NCBI GenBank assembly: GCA_023392125.1
Contig: JAEVZS010000027.1
Location: 62,001-126,000, forward strand
Length of the DNA: 64,000 nt
Direction of reading: 5' to 3'
Source of the DNA: Bacteroidota bacterium
Lineage (GTDB): Bacteria > Bacteroidota > Bacteroidia > Cytophagales > Cytophagaceae
The position numbers and the translations under genes were made by a program. The first letter of the stretch is position 1; each line of letters starts with the position of its first letter. The notes under the pieces were generated by a model. That model had not been told where the DNA came from and did not search any database. It saw nothing but the letters and a program-made list of their open reading frames with translations. Below are positions 1 to 7,542 of the stretch, one piece after another.

Positions 1-1
1 A

Positions 2-229
2 GAAAGATATCGTTGGCTAATAGAATGTAAGCATACTCCGGAAACAATTGACAGAATAATGTTACCTATCCGAAAAAGAGGAATTTCGGTTATCAGCATT
101 TCGTATAAGCAAAAAAGCCTGCAAACTGCCAGCTGCGAGCTGGAATTTGAAATCGAGCCGGAAGCAGTTGACAGAATTTACAAAAATTTTATCCGTATTC
201 AGGACATTCAGCAGGTAACACGCCTGTAG
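2..229 (+). CDS. ACT-domain protein, IlvM-like acetolactate synthase small subunit (3' end only)
   Basis: An open frame runs from the window edge to a TAG at 227-229 and gives 75 residues; the true start lies outside the window. The text PETIDRIMLPIRKRGISV closely follows the ACT-domain core of E. coli IlvM (PETLERVLRVVRHRGFHV), and the alternating hydrophobic strand after it also fits. IlvM-type subunits regulate acetolactate synthase in valine, leucine and isoleucine synthesis. The assignment rests on this one motif, and other small ACT proteins are possible. The next gene, an AraC regulator, starts 38 bases later on the same strand; nothing shows that it controls this one. Confidence 0.5.
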   Translation, partial: ERYRWLIECKHTPETIDRIMLPIRKRGISVISISYKQKSLQTASCELEFEIEPEAVDRIYKNFIRIQDIQQVTRL

Positions 230-266
230 CTACAATCCGGGGCAACCTCTCATATATAAAAATAGT

Positions 267-1139
267 ATGGGAAAGAATATTCCGGTATACAGCCTCAATC
301 AATTCAAAAAAGATACAGTCAGACGAAAACATTATCAGGTAGAGGTTTTTGATAAAAACAGAAACTTCAAAGTCGAATATCCCCACAGACATGATAATTT
401 TTATGAAATACTTTTCCTGACAAGAGGTAGCGGCTCCTACACAATCGATTTTAAAACCTATCCCCTTCACCCGGATCATGTTTTTTTTGTTTCTCCGGGC
501 CAGGTTCACTCCATCAGCTTTTCGGACGATATTCTGGGCTATATCTTTCTGTTTACAGAAGAGTTTTATCTTCTTCCCAAAATAGACAAGAACCGGCTTC
601 TCGATTTTCCCTTCTTTCATGGACTGACATACGAAAATCCGCCTTTTCGCATTCCGGAGCCGGAATCATTAAGCAGACTTTTTGAATTAATCTGCAGGGA
701 AACAACCCGCGATTCTCCGGAATCTGATGAAATCGCCCTGTCCGGACTTGACCTCATTCTTACAATTTGTAAAAAGAACTATCCGTACAGAGAAGAGCAT
801 ATTGCCGGTAAAGGCCGGCAGCTGGTCCGGAAATTTAAACAGCTTATTGATCAGCATATAAACAAGATGCATCTTGTACAATGGTATGCCGGCCACCTCA
901 ATGTCACTGCCAGCCACCTCAATGAAACCGTAAAGCAACTGACCGGATTGACAGCCAAAGAACTCATAAAAGAACGCCTGATCATCGAAATTAAGCGCTT
1001 CCTTTCTCATACAGAGCTTAACATAAATGAAATTGCAGAAGCTGTCAGCTTTGAAGATCAGTCCTATTTCTCCCGTTTTTTTAAAAAAAATACAGGCGAA
1101 ACCCCCAATGAGTTTCGAAATCGGACTTTTAATCAGTAA
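267..1139 (+). CDS. AraC-family transcriptional regulator with cupin sensor domain
   Basis: The 290-residue protein has the usual AraC layout. Residues about 35-110 form a cupin-like ligand-binding half (YPHRHDNFYEILFLTRGSG, then HPDHVFFVSPGQVH). Residues about 190-288 form the double helix-turn-helix: first helix pair around YAGHLNVTASHLNETVK, second around NINEIAEAVSFEDQSYFSR, ending with the typical FKKNTGETPNEFR. Such proteins bind DNA in response to a small ligand and usually act on adjacent genes. The nearest downstream gene encodes an exported rhodanese-like protein 135 bases away, a possible but unproven target. The effector cannot be read from the sequence. Confidence 0.9.
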   Translation: MGKNIPVYSLNQFKKDTVRRKHYQVEVFDKNRNFKVEYPHRHDNFYEILFLTRGSGSYTIDFKTYPLHPDHVFFVSPGQVHSISFSDDILGYIFLFTEEFYLLPKIDKNRLLDFPFFHGLTYENPPFRIPEPESLSRLFELICRETTRDSPESDEIALSGLDLILTICKKNYPYREEHIAGKGRQLVRKFKQLIDQHINKMHLVQWYAGHLNVTASHLNETVKQLTGLTAKELIKERLIIEIKRFLSHTELNINEIAEAVSFEDQSYFSRFFKKNTGETPNEFRNRTFNQ

Positions 1140-1274
1140 AAAGAGTTTACTTTAAAGATCTCAAAGGGTATTTAGCAGGAACCGGAGAATTTTTTATCTG
1201 ACATATCGTTTTACAAAAGTTTGGTAAGAAATTTGAACTGTAAATCGTCTTAGTAAACATTAATTTAACAAATT

Positions 1275-1724
1275 ATGATAAAATCACTTAAAGGAAACTT
1301 TTACCTGATTGCGCTAGCTGTCGCAGCATTCTCTCTTTTCTCCTTTATTCTGCAAAGCGATCCCTGGGACTCATCACAATTAATTGAACCTTCAGCTCTC
1401 GCCAAAAAGCTGAATGATCCGAAAGCAGCCAAACCAGTGATCCTGAACGTTGGTCCCATGGAGAAAATCAAATACGCCAAAGATATGGGAGCCGGAGCAA
1501 GCCAGAAAGGTATTGAAGCCTTTAAGGCACATGTAGACAAACTGCCCCTTCAGCAGGAAATCGTAGTTTACTGTGGATGTTGCAAGCTTGTCAACTGTCC
1601 GAATATAAAAAATACAATGCTTTATCTGGAAACGCGCGGGTATACAAACTTTAAACTTTTGAATTTGCCTACAAGTCTTGAAGATGACTGGATCAAGAAA
1701 GGTTATCCAATGGCAGCTCAATAA
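1275..1724 (+). CDS. Exported or membrane-anchored rhodanese-like protein with CGCC active loop
   Basis: The 149-residue protein opens with a hydrophobic segment (residues about 9-27, LIALAVAAFSLFSFIL), so it is exported or N-terminally anchored. The rest resembles a single rhodanese domain: VILNVGP replaces the usual strand with a conserved Asp, and IVVYCGCCKLVNCPN sits where the catalytic cysteine loop is expected. The loop holds a CGCC cluster plus a further Cys six residues on, unlike the standard CRxGxR loop, so it may handle thiols, sulfur or metal rather than act as a classic thiosulfate sulfurtransferase. It stands alone, with its own terminator downstream. The fold is fairly clear; the substrate is unknown. 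Confidence 0.7.
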   Translation: MIKSLKGNFYLIALAVAAFSLFSFILQSDPWDSSQLIEPSALAKKLNDPKAAKPVILNVGPMEKIKYAKDMGAGASQKGIEAFKAHVDKLPLQQEIVVYCGCCKLVNCPNIKNTMLYLETRGYTNFKLLNLPTSLEDDWIKKGYPMAAQ

Positions 1725-1753
1725 TTACCAATTAACATATCTAAACTATTTAC

Positions 1754-1784
1754 AAAAGCTGATGCCCAAACATCAGCTTTTTTC
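1754..1784 (+). terminator. Rho-independent terminator after the rhodanese-like gene
   Basis: An 11-bp perfect stem (AAAAGCTGATG at 1754-1764 with CATCAGCTTTT at 1771-1781) closes a six-base CCCAAA loop and runs into a T tract ending at 1783. It lies 30 bases after the stop codon of the rhodanese-like gene. Confidence 0.85.
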
Positions 1785-2103
1785 ATTCTACATTCCGGCA
1801 TAGTTTCCATTTTTCAGAGGCCACAAACCTCAATTATTATTTCCGAAACTCAGCTATTTCCCTCTCCCTGATTCATTAAAGGCTTACTAAGCCCCTATTC
1901 TTTTTTTCCCGGAAAGTGTGTAGACAGTCCGTCCGTCCATGCTTCTACTACTTTAAGCTTTTCCTGAAAGGATTGAATGCACATACCATTAAGCGCTAAA
2001 GTCAACTACTTTATAATTCAGGAAAGTCTTCAACATTACAGAGACTCCGGACAATTTAACTAAGGTTTTGTCATAAAAAGATTGAAAATTAATTTACAAA
2101 AGT
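1785..2103. other. Intergenic stretch without a recognised gene
   Basis: No frame of convincing coding character, RNA gene or mobile element was recognised here. It separates the terminator of the rhodanese-like gene from the palindrome and repeat field in front of the XRE-type regulator. The first TTACAAAAG-type repeat begins near 2094. Confidence 0.5.
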
Positions 2104-2150
2104 TACAAGCTTTAATTTACAATTGCAACAATTGTAAATTAAAGCTTGTA
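2104..2150. repeat. 47-base perfect palindrome (22-bp arms, 3-base centre)
   Basis: The left arm at 2104-2125 and right arm at 2129-2150 are exact reverse complements around a CAA centre. Each arm contains TTTACAATTG, related to the TTACATTTGT repeats that follow. The right arm runs on into TTTAG, a weak U tract, so a terminator is a secondary possibility, but no gene ends nearby. Its place 125 bases before the XRE gene and the shared motif favour an operator, or a cruciform-prone site used by that regulator. Confidence 0.75.
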
Positions 2151-2156
2151 TTTTAG

Positions 2157-2265
2157 TTTATTTTTGTTATTTTTATTAAAACATTTGTTAACTTTGATTT
2201 ACTTTTGTTATATTTGATAGTAAATTAAGTTACATTTGTTAAAACAAACATAATTACATTTGTAA
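2157..2265 (+). promoter_or_regulatory. Array of five TTACATTTGTTA-type direct repeats before the XRE gene
   Basis: Five related sites lie in the same orientation at about 2157 (TTTATTTTTGTTA), 2180 (AACATTTGTTAA), 2199 (TTACTTTTGTTA), 2230 (TTACATTTGTTA) and 2254 (TTACATTTGTAA), 19-31 bases apart. More copies sit in the upstream palindrome and at 2094. The array ends 10 bases before the ATG. The density suggests an operator cluster, most simply for autoregulation by the XRE protein; that target is inferred from position only. Confidence 0.5.
2209..2216 (+). promoter_or_regulatory. Candidate -7 promoter box for the XRE gene
   Basis: TATATTTG matches the Bacteroidota -7 consensus TAnnTTTG. 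A TTG of the -33 type lies 21 bases upstream, inside the repeat at 2180. Transcription would start near 2223, leaving about 50 bases of leader that contain two more repeat copies, so a bound repressor would block this promoter. Confidence 0.5.
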
Positions 2266-2275
2266 AAAGATTATT

Positions 2276-3037
2276 ATGACCGAAGAAATAACCGACCGGA
2301 TAAGGCAGTTGATGCAGGAATATAATCTTTCTCCCTCTGCATTTGCGGATGAGATTGGTATTCAGCGACCTGCGATTTCTCACATACTTTCAGGCAGAAA
2401 TCGCCCCAGCCTTGATGTTGTAATGAAAATTCTCAAGGCATTTGACCAAATCAACCCACAATGGCTCTTAACAGGAGAAGGAACAATGAAACAGCTAAAC
2501 TTATTTGAAGACCCATCCGAGGAAACAAATAAAACTATTGATAATAAGGAAGTTACAAAAGAAACACCTTTAGAATCGCGTGTAGAGAATCAGCCCGTAT
2601 CTTCGTCCGATACAGCGCATTCTCAGCCTGTTTATTCTCAGCCGGACTCAATACCCGTCCTGCCACAGGAACCACCGGTATCTGAATCACGCCGGAGAGA
2701 TGATGTTCAGTCTTTCAGACAAACGCCTCCTTCTCCGCCTTCTTTTTATCACAATCCGCCACCCTCCAGCCCGGAATTGGCACGGGAACCCGATCACAGC
2801 TACTCCTCTACGCCACCTTATGGTCATTATGAATATCCCCGTGAGCAATATAAGCACCGTCATGTCCAATATGAGCAGTCTGCCCCTCATGAAGCAATAA
2901 AAACCAATGATAATAAGGGAATTATAAAAGATAGTACAATAACCGACGCCTTATTTGGCAATTCAGAAGGAAAGAAAATCGAACGCATAGTAATGTTTTT
3001 TGCAGATAAGACTTTTGCTGTATATACTCCGGAATAG
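2276..3037 (+). CDS. XRE-family DNA-binding protein with Pro-rich linker and conserved C-terminal tail
   Basis: Residues about 1-70 are a Cro/CI-type helix-turn-helix (LSPSAFADEIGIQRPAISHI, then LSGRNRPSLDVVMKIL, ending INPQWLLTGEG). Residues about 80-215 are a low-complexity linker rich in Pro, Ser, Tyr and His, likely disordered. The last 30 residues (KKIERIVMFFADKTFAVYTP) form a compact strand-rich tail of the kind seen at the end of Bacteroidota XRE proteins of similar size. The gene stands alone on its strand behind an unusually dense field of repeated sites. The HTH call is firm; the regulon is unknown. Confidence 0.85.
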   Translation: MTEEITDRIRQLMQEYNLSPSAFADEIGIQRPAISHILSGRNRPSLDVVMKILKAFDQINPQWLLTGEGTMKQLNLFEDPSEETNKTIDNKEVTKETPLESRVENQPVSSSDTAHSQPVYSQPDSIPVLPQEPPVSESRRRDDVQSFRQTPPSPPSFYHNPPPSSPELAREPDHSYSSTPPYGHYEYPREQYKHRHVQYEQSAPHEAIKTNDNKGIIKDSTITDALFGNSEGKKIERIVMFFADKTFAVYTPE

Positions 3038-3105
3038 CATAAATCCGGAAAGCGGGTAAACAAATTGGATTGTTCGTTTCTTATTTTTTGAGGAAACAGC
3101 ATTCT

Positions 3106-4275
3106 ATGGGGACCTGGCCGGTAAAGTTCGTTCACAGACGGGTTAAAAGCCCGTTACGTCGTCTCAATCTGTTAGTTAAGCAGAAGATGGGCTGGCTTGG
3201 CAATCCCAAGATTCTGCCCTATATTGGCTTTGGTAATCAGGATGTTATATACGTAAGGGGACGCATAGTTGAAGACAGGGAGCTGGCTAAACCCGATTCC
3301 GAAAAGAACATCTGGGATAATATCTCTGCCATGATCAAACGATATGTAAGCAATGAAATTCCCTATGTTAAGCTAAAAGCCGAGTTTAATGGGCAGGCCC
3401 ATGTTACTGAATCAAATGCATATGGCGAATTTGAGTTTAATTTCATATTAATCAACAGGCTACATCCAAAAACCAACTGGTATATTGTTACTATTACGCT
3501 GATTGATGAAGCTTTCTGTGAGACAGATTGTGAAGTAGCTTTCGCCGAAGTTCTGGTGCCTGTACCGGAAAGCAAATTTGGAATAATCTCCGATATTGAT
3601 GATACCATACTGATAAGCCATTCTACCAGCTTATTCAAAAAACTTCGTCTTATGCTGCTTAAAAATGCCTCTACCCGTCTTCCTTTCGAAGGAGTAGCTG
3701 CTTTTTACAGAGCATTGCACTCTAATAGCAGTGATGGGAAATACCTCAATCCTATTTTTTATGTGTCCAGCAGTGAATGGAATCTTTATGACCTTCTGGT
3801 TGATTTCTGTAAAAATCAAAACATTCCCAAAGGAATGTTCATGCTTCATGAGTTAAAAGTGGGATTATTTAAACTTTTCCGTTCAGGCAGAGGCAAGCAT
3901 GATCATAAATTAACAAAGATCAGACATATATTAGAAACCTTTGATAAGCTAGGATTTATCCTGATCGGAGACAGTGGTCAGAAAGATCCGGAGATATATC
4001 AGCAAACCATAGAAAAATATCCCGATCGTATCAAAGCAGTATATATCCGGGATGTCAGCAACAAAAATCGGCATAACGAAGTAAAAAGAATCGCTGAGCA
4101 AATTATCAAAGAATATCAGATTGATATGCTGCTGGTTAAAGATACAGAGGCGGCAGCCCTGCATGCTATTGATAAGGGCTTCATCCAGCCTGAAGCATTA
4201 TTTGATATTGCCCGGGAACGTTATAAAGATCAGTATTCAAAGTCCCAGTTCCTGAAAATTCTCCGGGGAAACTGA
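3106..4275 (+). CDS. App1-type (DUF2183) phosphatidate phosphatase-like protein
   Basis: Starting at the ATG at 3106, behind AGGAAA, the protein has 389 residues; an upstream TTG at 3070 would add 12. The first half carries a beta-rich domain (IYVRGRIVEDR, then AYGEFEFNF). The second half is the App1 catalytic domain: ISDIDDTIL (about residues 162-170) is the DxDxT nucleophile motif of HAD-like phosphatases, FYVSSSEWNLYDLLVDF follows, and LIGDSGQKDPEIY supplies the acidic motif. Yeast App1 dephosphorylates phosphatidate; bacterial members are less studied, so the substrate here is inferred. No membrane segment or signal peptide is evident. Neighbours give no clear pathway. Confidence 0.85.
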   Translation: MGTWPVKFVHRRVKSPLRRLNLLVKQKMGWLGNPKILPYIGFGNQDVIYVRGRIVEDRELAKPDSEKNIWDNISAMIKRYVSNEIPYVKLKAEFNGQAHVTESNAYGEFEFNFILINRLHPKTNWYIVTITLIDEAFCETDCEVAFAEVLVPVPESKFGIISDIDDTILISHSTSLFKKLRLMLLKNASTRLPFEGVAAFYRALHSNSSDGKYLNPIFYVSSSEWNLYDLLVDFCKNQNIPKGMFMLHELKVGLFKLFRSGRGKHDHKLTKIRHILETFDKLGFILIGDSGQKDPEIYQQTIEKYPDRIKAVYIRDVSNKNRHNEVKRIAEQIIKEYQIDMLLVKDTEAAALHAIDKGFIQPEALFDIARERYKDQYSKSQFLKILRGN

Positions 4276-4411
4276 TTTTTCAACCATTTCTCCTGCCCGC
4301 TGTATACGCTATACCCGGAAAAATATCTGAGAAGTTTTTGCCGTTCTGATACCAAATCCTATTCTAATAAAAACATTTATTTTACTACTTTTACTTTTCA
4401 AAAGTTTGAAC

Positions 4412-5242
4412 ATGAACCGAAACTTTACAGAAAAGCTACTTGATAAACATCTCAATACAGAATATTACCCTTCATCTTTTTCTGTTACAAAGTTTACCAA
4501 TAACGTTTTACAGATACTTTTTCCGGCGCTGTCCAAGTCCAGAAAGAAATTTCGTACTATTGAAGACATAAATAAAGGACTTGATGAACTGCAAATCGAA
4601 CTGGCATCTATTTTATCCAAAATTCCATCCATAACTGACCAGTCTGCTACATTAGCCGGTACCTTTTTCCAAAGATTACCGGAAGTCTATGAGCTACTGC
4701 AAACGGATATAGAAACTATAGTCAAGGAAGATCCTGCGGCCGTATCCGAATATGAAGTTATTCGCGCATATCCAGGCTTTTATGCGATTGCTTTTTACAG
4801 ACTGGCACATCTGCTGCATCAGCTTGATATTCCGTTATTACCCAGAGTTCTGACTGAATATGCCCATAGCAGAACAGGTATTGACATACACCCGTCAGCT
4901 GAAATAGGGCCTTACTTCTTTATCGATCACGGAACAGGAATTGTAATCGGTGCAACCACCAACATTGGTAAATATGTCAAAATATACCAGGGAGTAACTC
5001 TGGGCGCTCTCAGTGTTTCGAAAGAACTTTCTGAAACCAAAAGACATCCCACTATTGAGGACAACGTGGTAATATATTCCGGGGCTACTATTCTTGGCGG
5101 TGATACTGTTATAGGACAAGGATCTGTTATCGGGGGTAATGTATGGCTCACCAAAAGTATCCCGGCCTATTCGGTAGTATACCATATTGCAGAAATAGAC
5201 CTCAGAAGGGCACAAGACAAAGCAGCTTTTATAAAAAAATAA
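4412..5242 (+). CDS. cysE: Serine O-acetyltransferase
   Basis: Makes O-acetylserine from serine and acetyl-CoA, the first committed step of cysteine synthesis. The 276-residue protein has an N-terminal helical region (about 1-145) and a C-terminal left-handed beta-helix of hexapeptide repeats from about 155 (GIDIHPSAEIG, IDHGTGIVIGATTNIG, VKIYQGVTLGAL, VIYSGATILGGDTVIG, GSVIGGNVWL). The IDHGTG segment holds the catalytic His region. The ATG at 4412 is preferred over a TTG six bases upstream. cysM follows after six bases, so the two enzymes of the pathway are very probably co-transcribed and translationally close. Confidence 0.93.
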   Translation: MNRNFTEKLLDKHLNTEYYPSSFSVTKFTNNVLQILFPALSKSRKKFRTIEDINKGLDELQIELASILSKIPSITDQSATLAGTFFQRLPEVYELLQTDIETIVKEDPAAVSEYEVIRAYPGFYAIAFYRLAHLLHQLDIPLLPRVLTEYAHSRTGIDIHPSAEIGPYFFIDHGTGIVIGATTNIGKYVKIYQGVTLGALSVSKELSETKRHPTIEDNVVIYSGATILGGDTVIGQGSVIGGNVWLTKSIPAYSVVYHIAEIDLRRAQDKAAFIKK

Positions 5243-5248
5243 TACCGT

Positions 5249-6136
5249 ATGGCAACTTTACTGGATCTTGTGGGCAATACACCCATGATCGAAATAAAAA
5301 ACCTGATACATAAGGACGGAGTCAGAATTTTCGCCAAGCTGGAAGGCCACAACCCCGGTGGCAGCATTAAAGACAGGGCCGCATATGGTATGATCAAAGG
5401 CGCTCTGGAACGCGGCGATATAAAGCCGGGCATGAAACTTATCGAAGCCACCAGCGGCAACACAGGTATTGCTCTGGCCATGATCGCACGGTTATTTCAT
5501 CTTGACATAGAGCTGGTAATGCCGGAAAATTCAACCAGAGAGCGTATACAGACGATGAGAGCTTTCGGAGCCACAGTAACACTGACACCTGAAGCAGGCT
5601 CTATGGAAGCAGCTATTGACTATGCCCATAATAAAGTAGCACAAGGCGGATATCTTATGCTGAATCAGTTTGCCAATCCGGACAATTATATGGCGCATTA
5701 TTATGGCACAGGACCTGAGATATGGCGTGATACGGATCATAAGATCACACACTTTGTGTCCTCTATGGGAACAACAGGAACCATAATGGGGGTCTCCCGA
5801 TTTCTCAAAGAAAAAAACAATGCAATCGAAATTGTCGGAGTACAGCCTACCGATGGATCCAAAATTCCTGGAATCCGCAGGTGGCCTAAAGAATATCTTC
5901 CCAAGATTTTTGATCCTTCAAGAGTCGACAGAATAATCGATGTAACTCAGGCAGAAGCTACCGATATGACCAGAAAAATGGCACGAATCGAAGGAATATT
6001 TGCCGGAATGAGCAGCGGAGGCGCGGTAGCAGCAGCTGAAAAACTTGTGCATCAAATAGATAAAGGCATCGTAGTGTGTATAATCTGTGATAAAGGAGAC
6101 CGATATCTATCCTCTGACCTGTTCGATTATAATTAA
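5249..6136 (+). CDS. cysM: Cysteine synthase B (O-acetylserine sulfhydrylase)
   Basis: Converts O-acetylserine and sulfide (or thiosulfate in CysM-type enzymes) to cysteine using pyridoxal phosphate. The 295-residue sequence tracks E. coli CysM throughout: LVGNTPMIEI, then NPGGSIKDRAA with the PLP lysine (about residue 41), EATSGNTGIALAMIA, VSSMGTTGTIMGVSR for phosphate binding, IPGIRRWPKEYLP, and the closing IICDKGDRYLSSDLF. The GIRRWPKEYLP stretch marks the CysM rather than the CysK branch. It directly follows cysE and ends at a convergent junction with hisD. Confidence 0.93.
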   Translation: MATLLDLVGNTPMIEIKNLIHKDGVRIFAKLEGHNPGGSIKDRAAYGMIKGALERGDIKPGMKLIEATSGNTGIALAMIARLFHLDIELVMPENSTRERIQTMRAFGATVTLTPEAGSMEAAIDYAHNKVAQGGYLMLNQFANPDNYMAHYYGTGPEIWRDTDHKITHFVSSMGTTGTIMGVSRFLKEKNNAIEIVGVQPTDGSKIPGIRRWPKEYLPKIFDPSRVDRIIDVTQAEATDMTRKMARIEGIFAGMSSGGAVAAAEKLVHQIDKGIVVCIICDKGDRYLSSDLFDYN

Positions 6137-6155
6137 CCAACAAAAGCGTGTAGTT

Positions 6156-6244
6156 TTTAGCAGATTTAAGACATTTTAAGACACGTTCTCACAAAATCCA
6201 GGGGAGGGTCAATCAAAACTCAAACCTGTCTTAAATCTGCTAAA
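6156..6244. repeat. 18-bp inverted repeat in the cysM/hisD convergent junction
   Basis: The arms at 6156-6173 and 6227-6244 are exact reverse complements (left arm TTTAGCAGATTTAAGACA), separated by 53 bases that include GGGGAGGG. A second copy of TTTTAAGACA follows the left arm directly. It lies between two converging genes, so a two-way termination structure is the simplest reading, though no long T tract follows on either strand. It could also be a remnant of a small mobile repeat. Confidence 0.6.
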
Positions 6245-6261
6245 TTAACACTCAAATTAAT

Positions 6262-7542
6262 TCAGAGTGATTTCAAGCGAAGACTAACAGCATTTTTGTG
6301 GGCCCGAAGGCCTTCATTTTCAGCCATAGTCTCAATGTACGGACCAATCGTACGAAGTCCTTCCGGGCGAATGTGCTGAAAAGTTACTTTTTTAACAAAA
6401 GAATCAACCGAAACACCTGAATACATTCTGGCATAACCATTCGTTGGCAAGGTATGGTTGGTTCCGCTTGCATAATCTCCTGCTGCTTCCGGTGTATAAT
6501 TGCCCATAAACACAGAACCTGCATTCACAACTTCATCTGCCCAGCGCTGTACATCACTGACCTGCAAAATCAAATGCTCGGGAGCATATGCATTAATAAC
6601 AGCCATCCCTTCTTCAATATCATTCACCAGCACGCACACACTGTTGCTTAGGGTTTTCAAAGCAAATTCCTTTCTTGGAAGATCTGCCACCTGTTTATCA
6701 ACTTCGGTCAGTACTTCCTTCACGAGGTCCTTATCATTGGTAACAAACAGCAAATGACTGTCCGTACCATGTTCTGCCTGAGAAAGCAGATCCGAAGCGA
6801 TAAAAACGGCATTACCGCTCTTATCGGCCAGCACAGCGGCTTCGGAAGGGCCAGCCGGCATATCTATAGCGGTACCCTGACGGTTAACCAGCTGCTTAGC
6901 CACCGTTACATACTGATTACCGGGACCAAATATTTTATCTGTTTTAGGAATCGATGCGGTGCCATACGCCATTCCGGCAATTGCCTGAGCGCCGCCGGCC
7001 TTTATAATCCTTGTTACGCCTAACAGATTTGCTGTATACAAAATAGCAGGATGCACTTTTCCATTCTTATCAGGCGGCGTACACAATACTATTTCTTCAC
7101 AACCGGCAATATTGGCAGGAATAGCCAGCATTAAGACCGTAGAAAATAAGGGAGCTGAGCCACCCGGTATATACAATCCGACCTTTTGAATGGCAATACT
7201 CTTTCGCCAGCAGGATACTCCCGTCATGGTTTCTACAGGTTCCATCCTTTCCAGCTGCGCATAATGAAAACGATAAATATTCTGTCTTGCTATATTAATC
7301 GCCTCTTTCAGCTCCTGATCCACAAGTCCTTCAGCCTCTTTTATTTCTGCGTCAGAAACTATTAGCCCGGATAGCTTCACCTTATCAAATTTCTCCGTCA
7401 ACTCAATAATAGCCCGGTCTCCATGCTGCCTTACCTCCGCCAGAACCGGCTTTACAATATCTTCCAGGTGTTCCAGAGAAAAGCCTGGTCTCTGAATGAT
7501 TTTATCCCAATTCTCTCTTTCCGGATATTCTATAACCTTCAT
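6262..7542 (-). CDS. hisD: Histidinol dehydrogenase
   Basis: Catalyses the last two oxidations of histidine synthesis, histidinol to histidine, with NAD+ and zinc. The 426-residue protein has the family signature throughout: KVGLYIPGGSAPLFSTVLM, then KAGGAQAIAGMAYGT, IFGPGNQYVTVAKQ, DMPAGPSEAAVLAD and QAEHGTDSHLLFV, which contains the metal and catalytic Glu/His residues, and NHTLPTNGYARMYSGV. Its ATG overlaps the hisG stop codon by one base (TGATG on the minus strand), so the two are translationally coupled. The remaining his genes, which often follow hisD, are absent; the next gene is the convergent cysM. Confidence 0.95.
   Translation of the reverse strand: MKVIEYPERENWDKIIQRPGFSLEHLEDIVKPVLAEVRQHGDRAIIELTEKFDKVKLSGLIVSDAEIKEAEGLVDQELKEAINIARQNIYRFHYAQLERMEPVETMTGVSCWRKSIAIQKVGLYIPGGSAPLFSTVLMLAIPANIAGCEEIVLCTPPDKNGKVHPAILYTANLLGVTRIIKAGGAQAIAGMAYGTASIPKTDKIFGPGNQYVTVAKQLVNRQGTAIDMPAGPSEAAVLADKSGNAVFIASDLLSQAEHGTDSHLLFVTNDKDLVKEVLTEVDKQVADLPRKEFALKTLSNSVCVLVNDIEEGMAVINAYAPEHLILQVSDVQRWADEVVNAGSVFMGNYTPEAAGDYASGTNHTLPTNGYARMYSGVSVDSFVKKVTFQHIRPEGLRTIGPYIETMAENEGLRAHKNAVSLRLKSL

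Noticed and set aside
2157..2265. TTACATTTGT repeats considered as a CRISPR array
   Set aside because: The repeats are about 12 bases, imperfect and 19-31 bases apart, with no cas genes; a protein-binding array fits better.
6156..6244. Inverted repeat considered as an insertion-sequence end
   Set aside because: No transposase frame, flanking target duplication or second element is visible; it is kept only as an unexplained inverted repeat.
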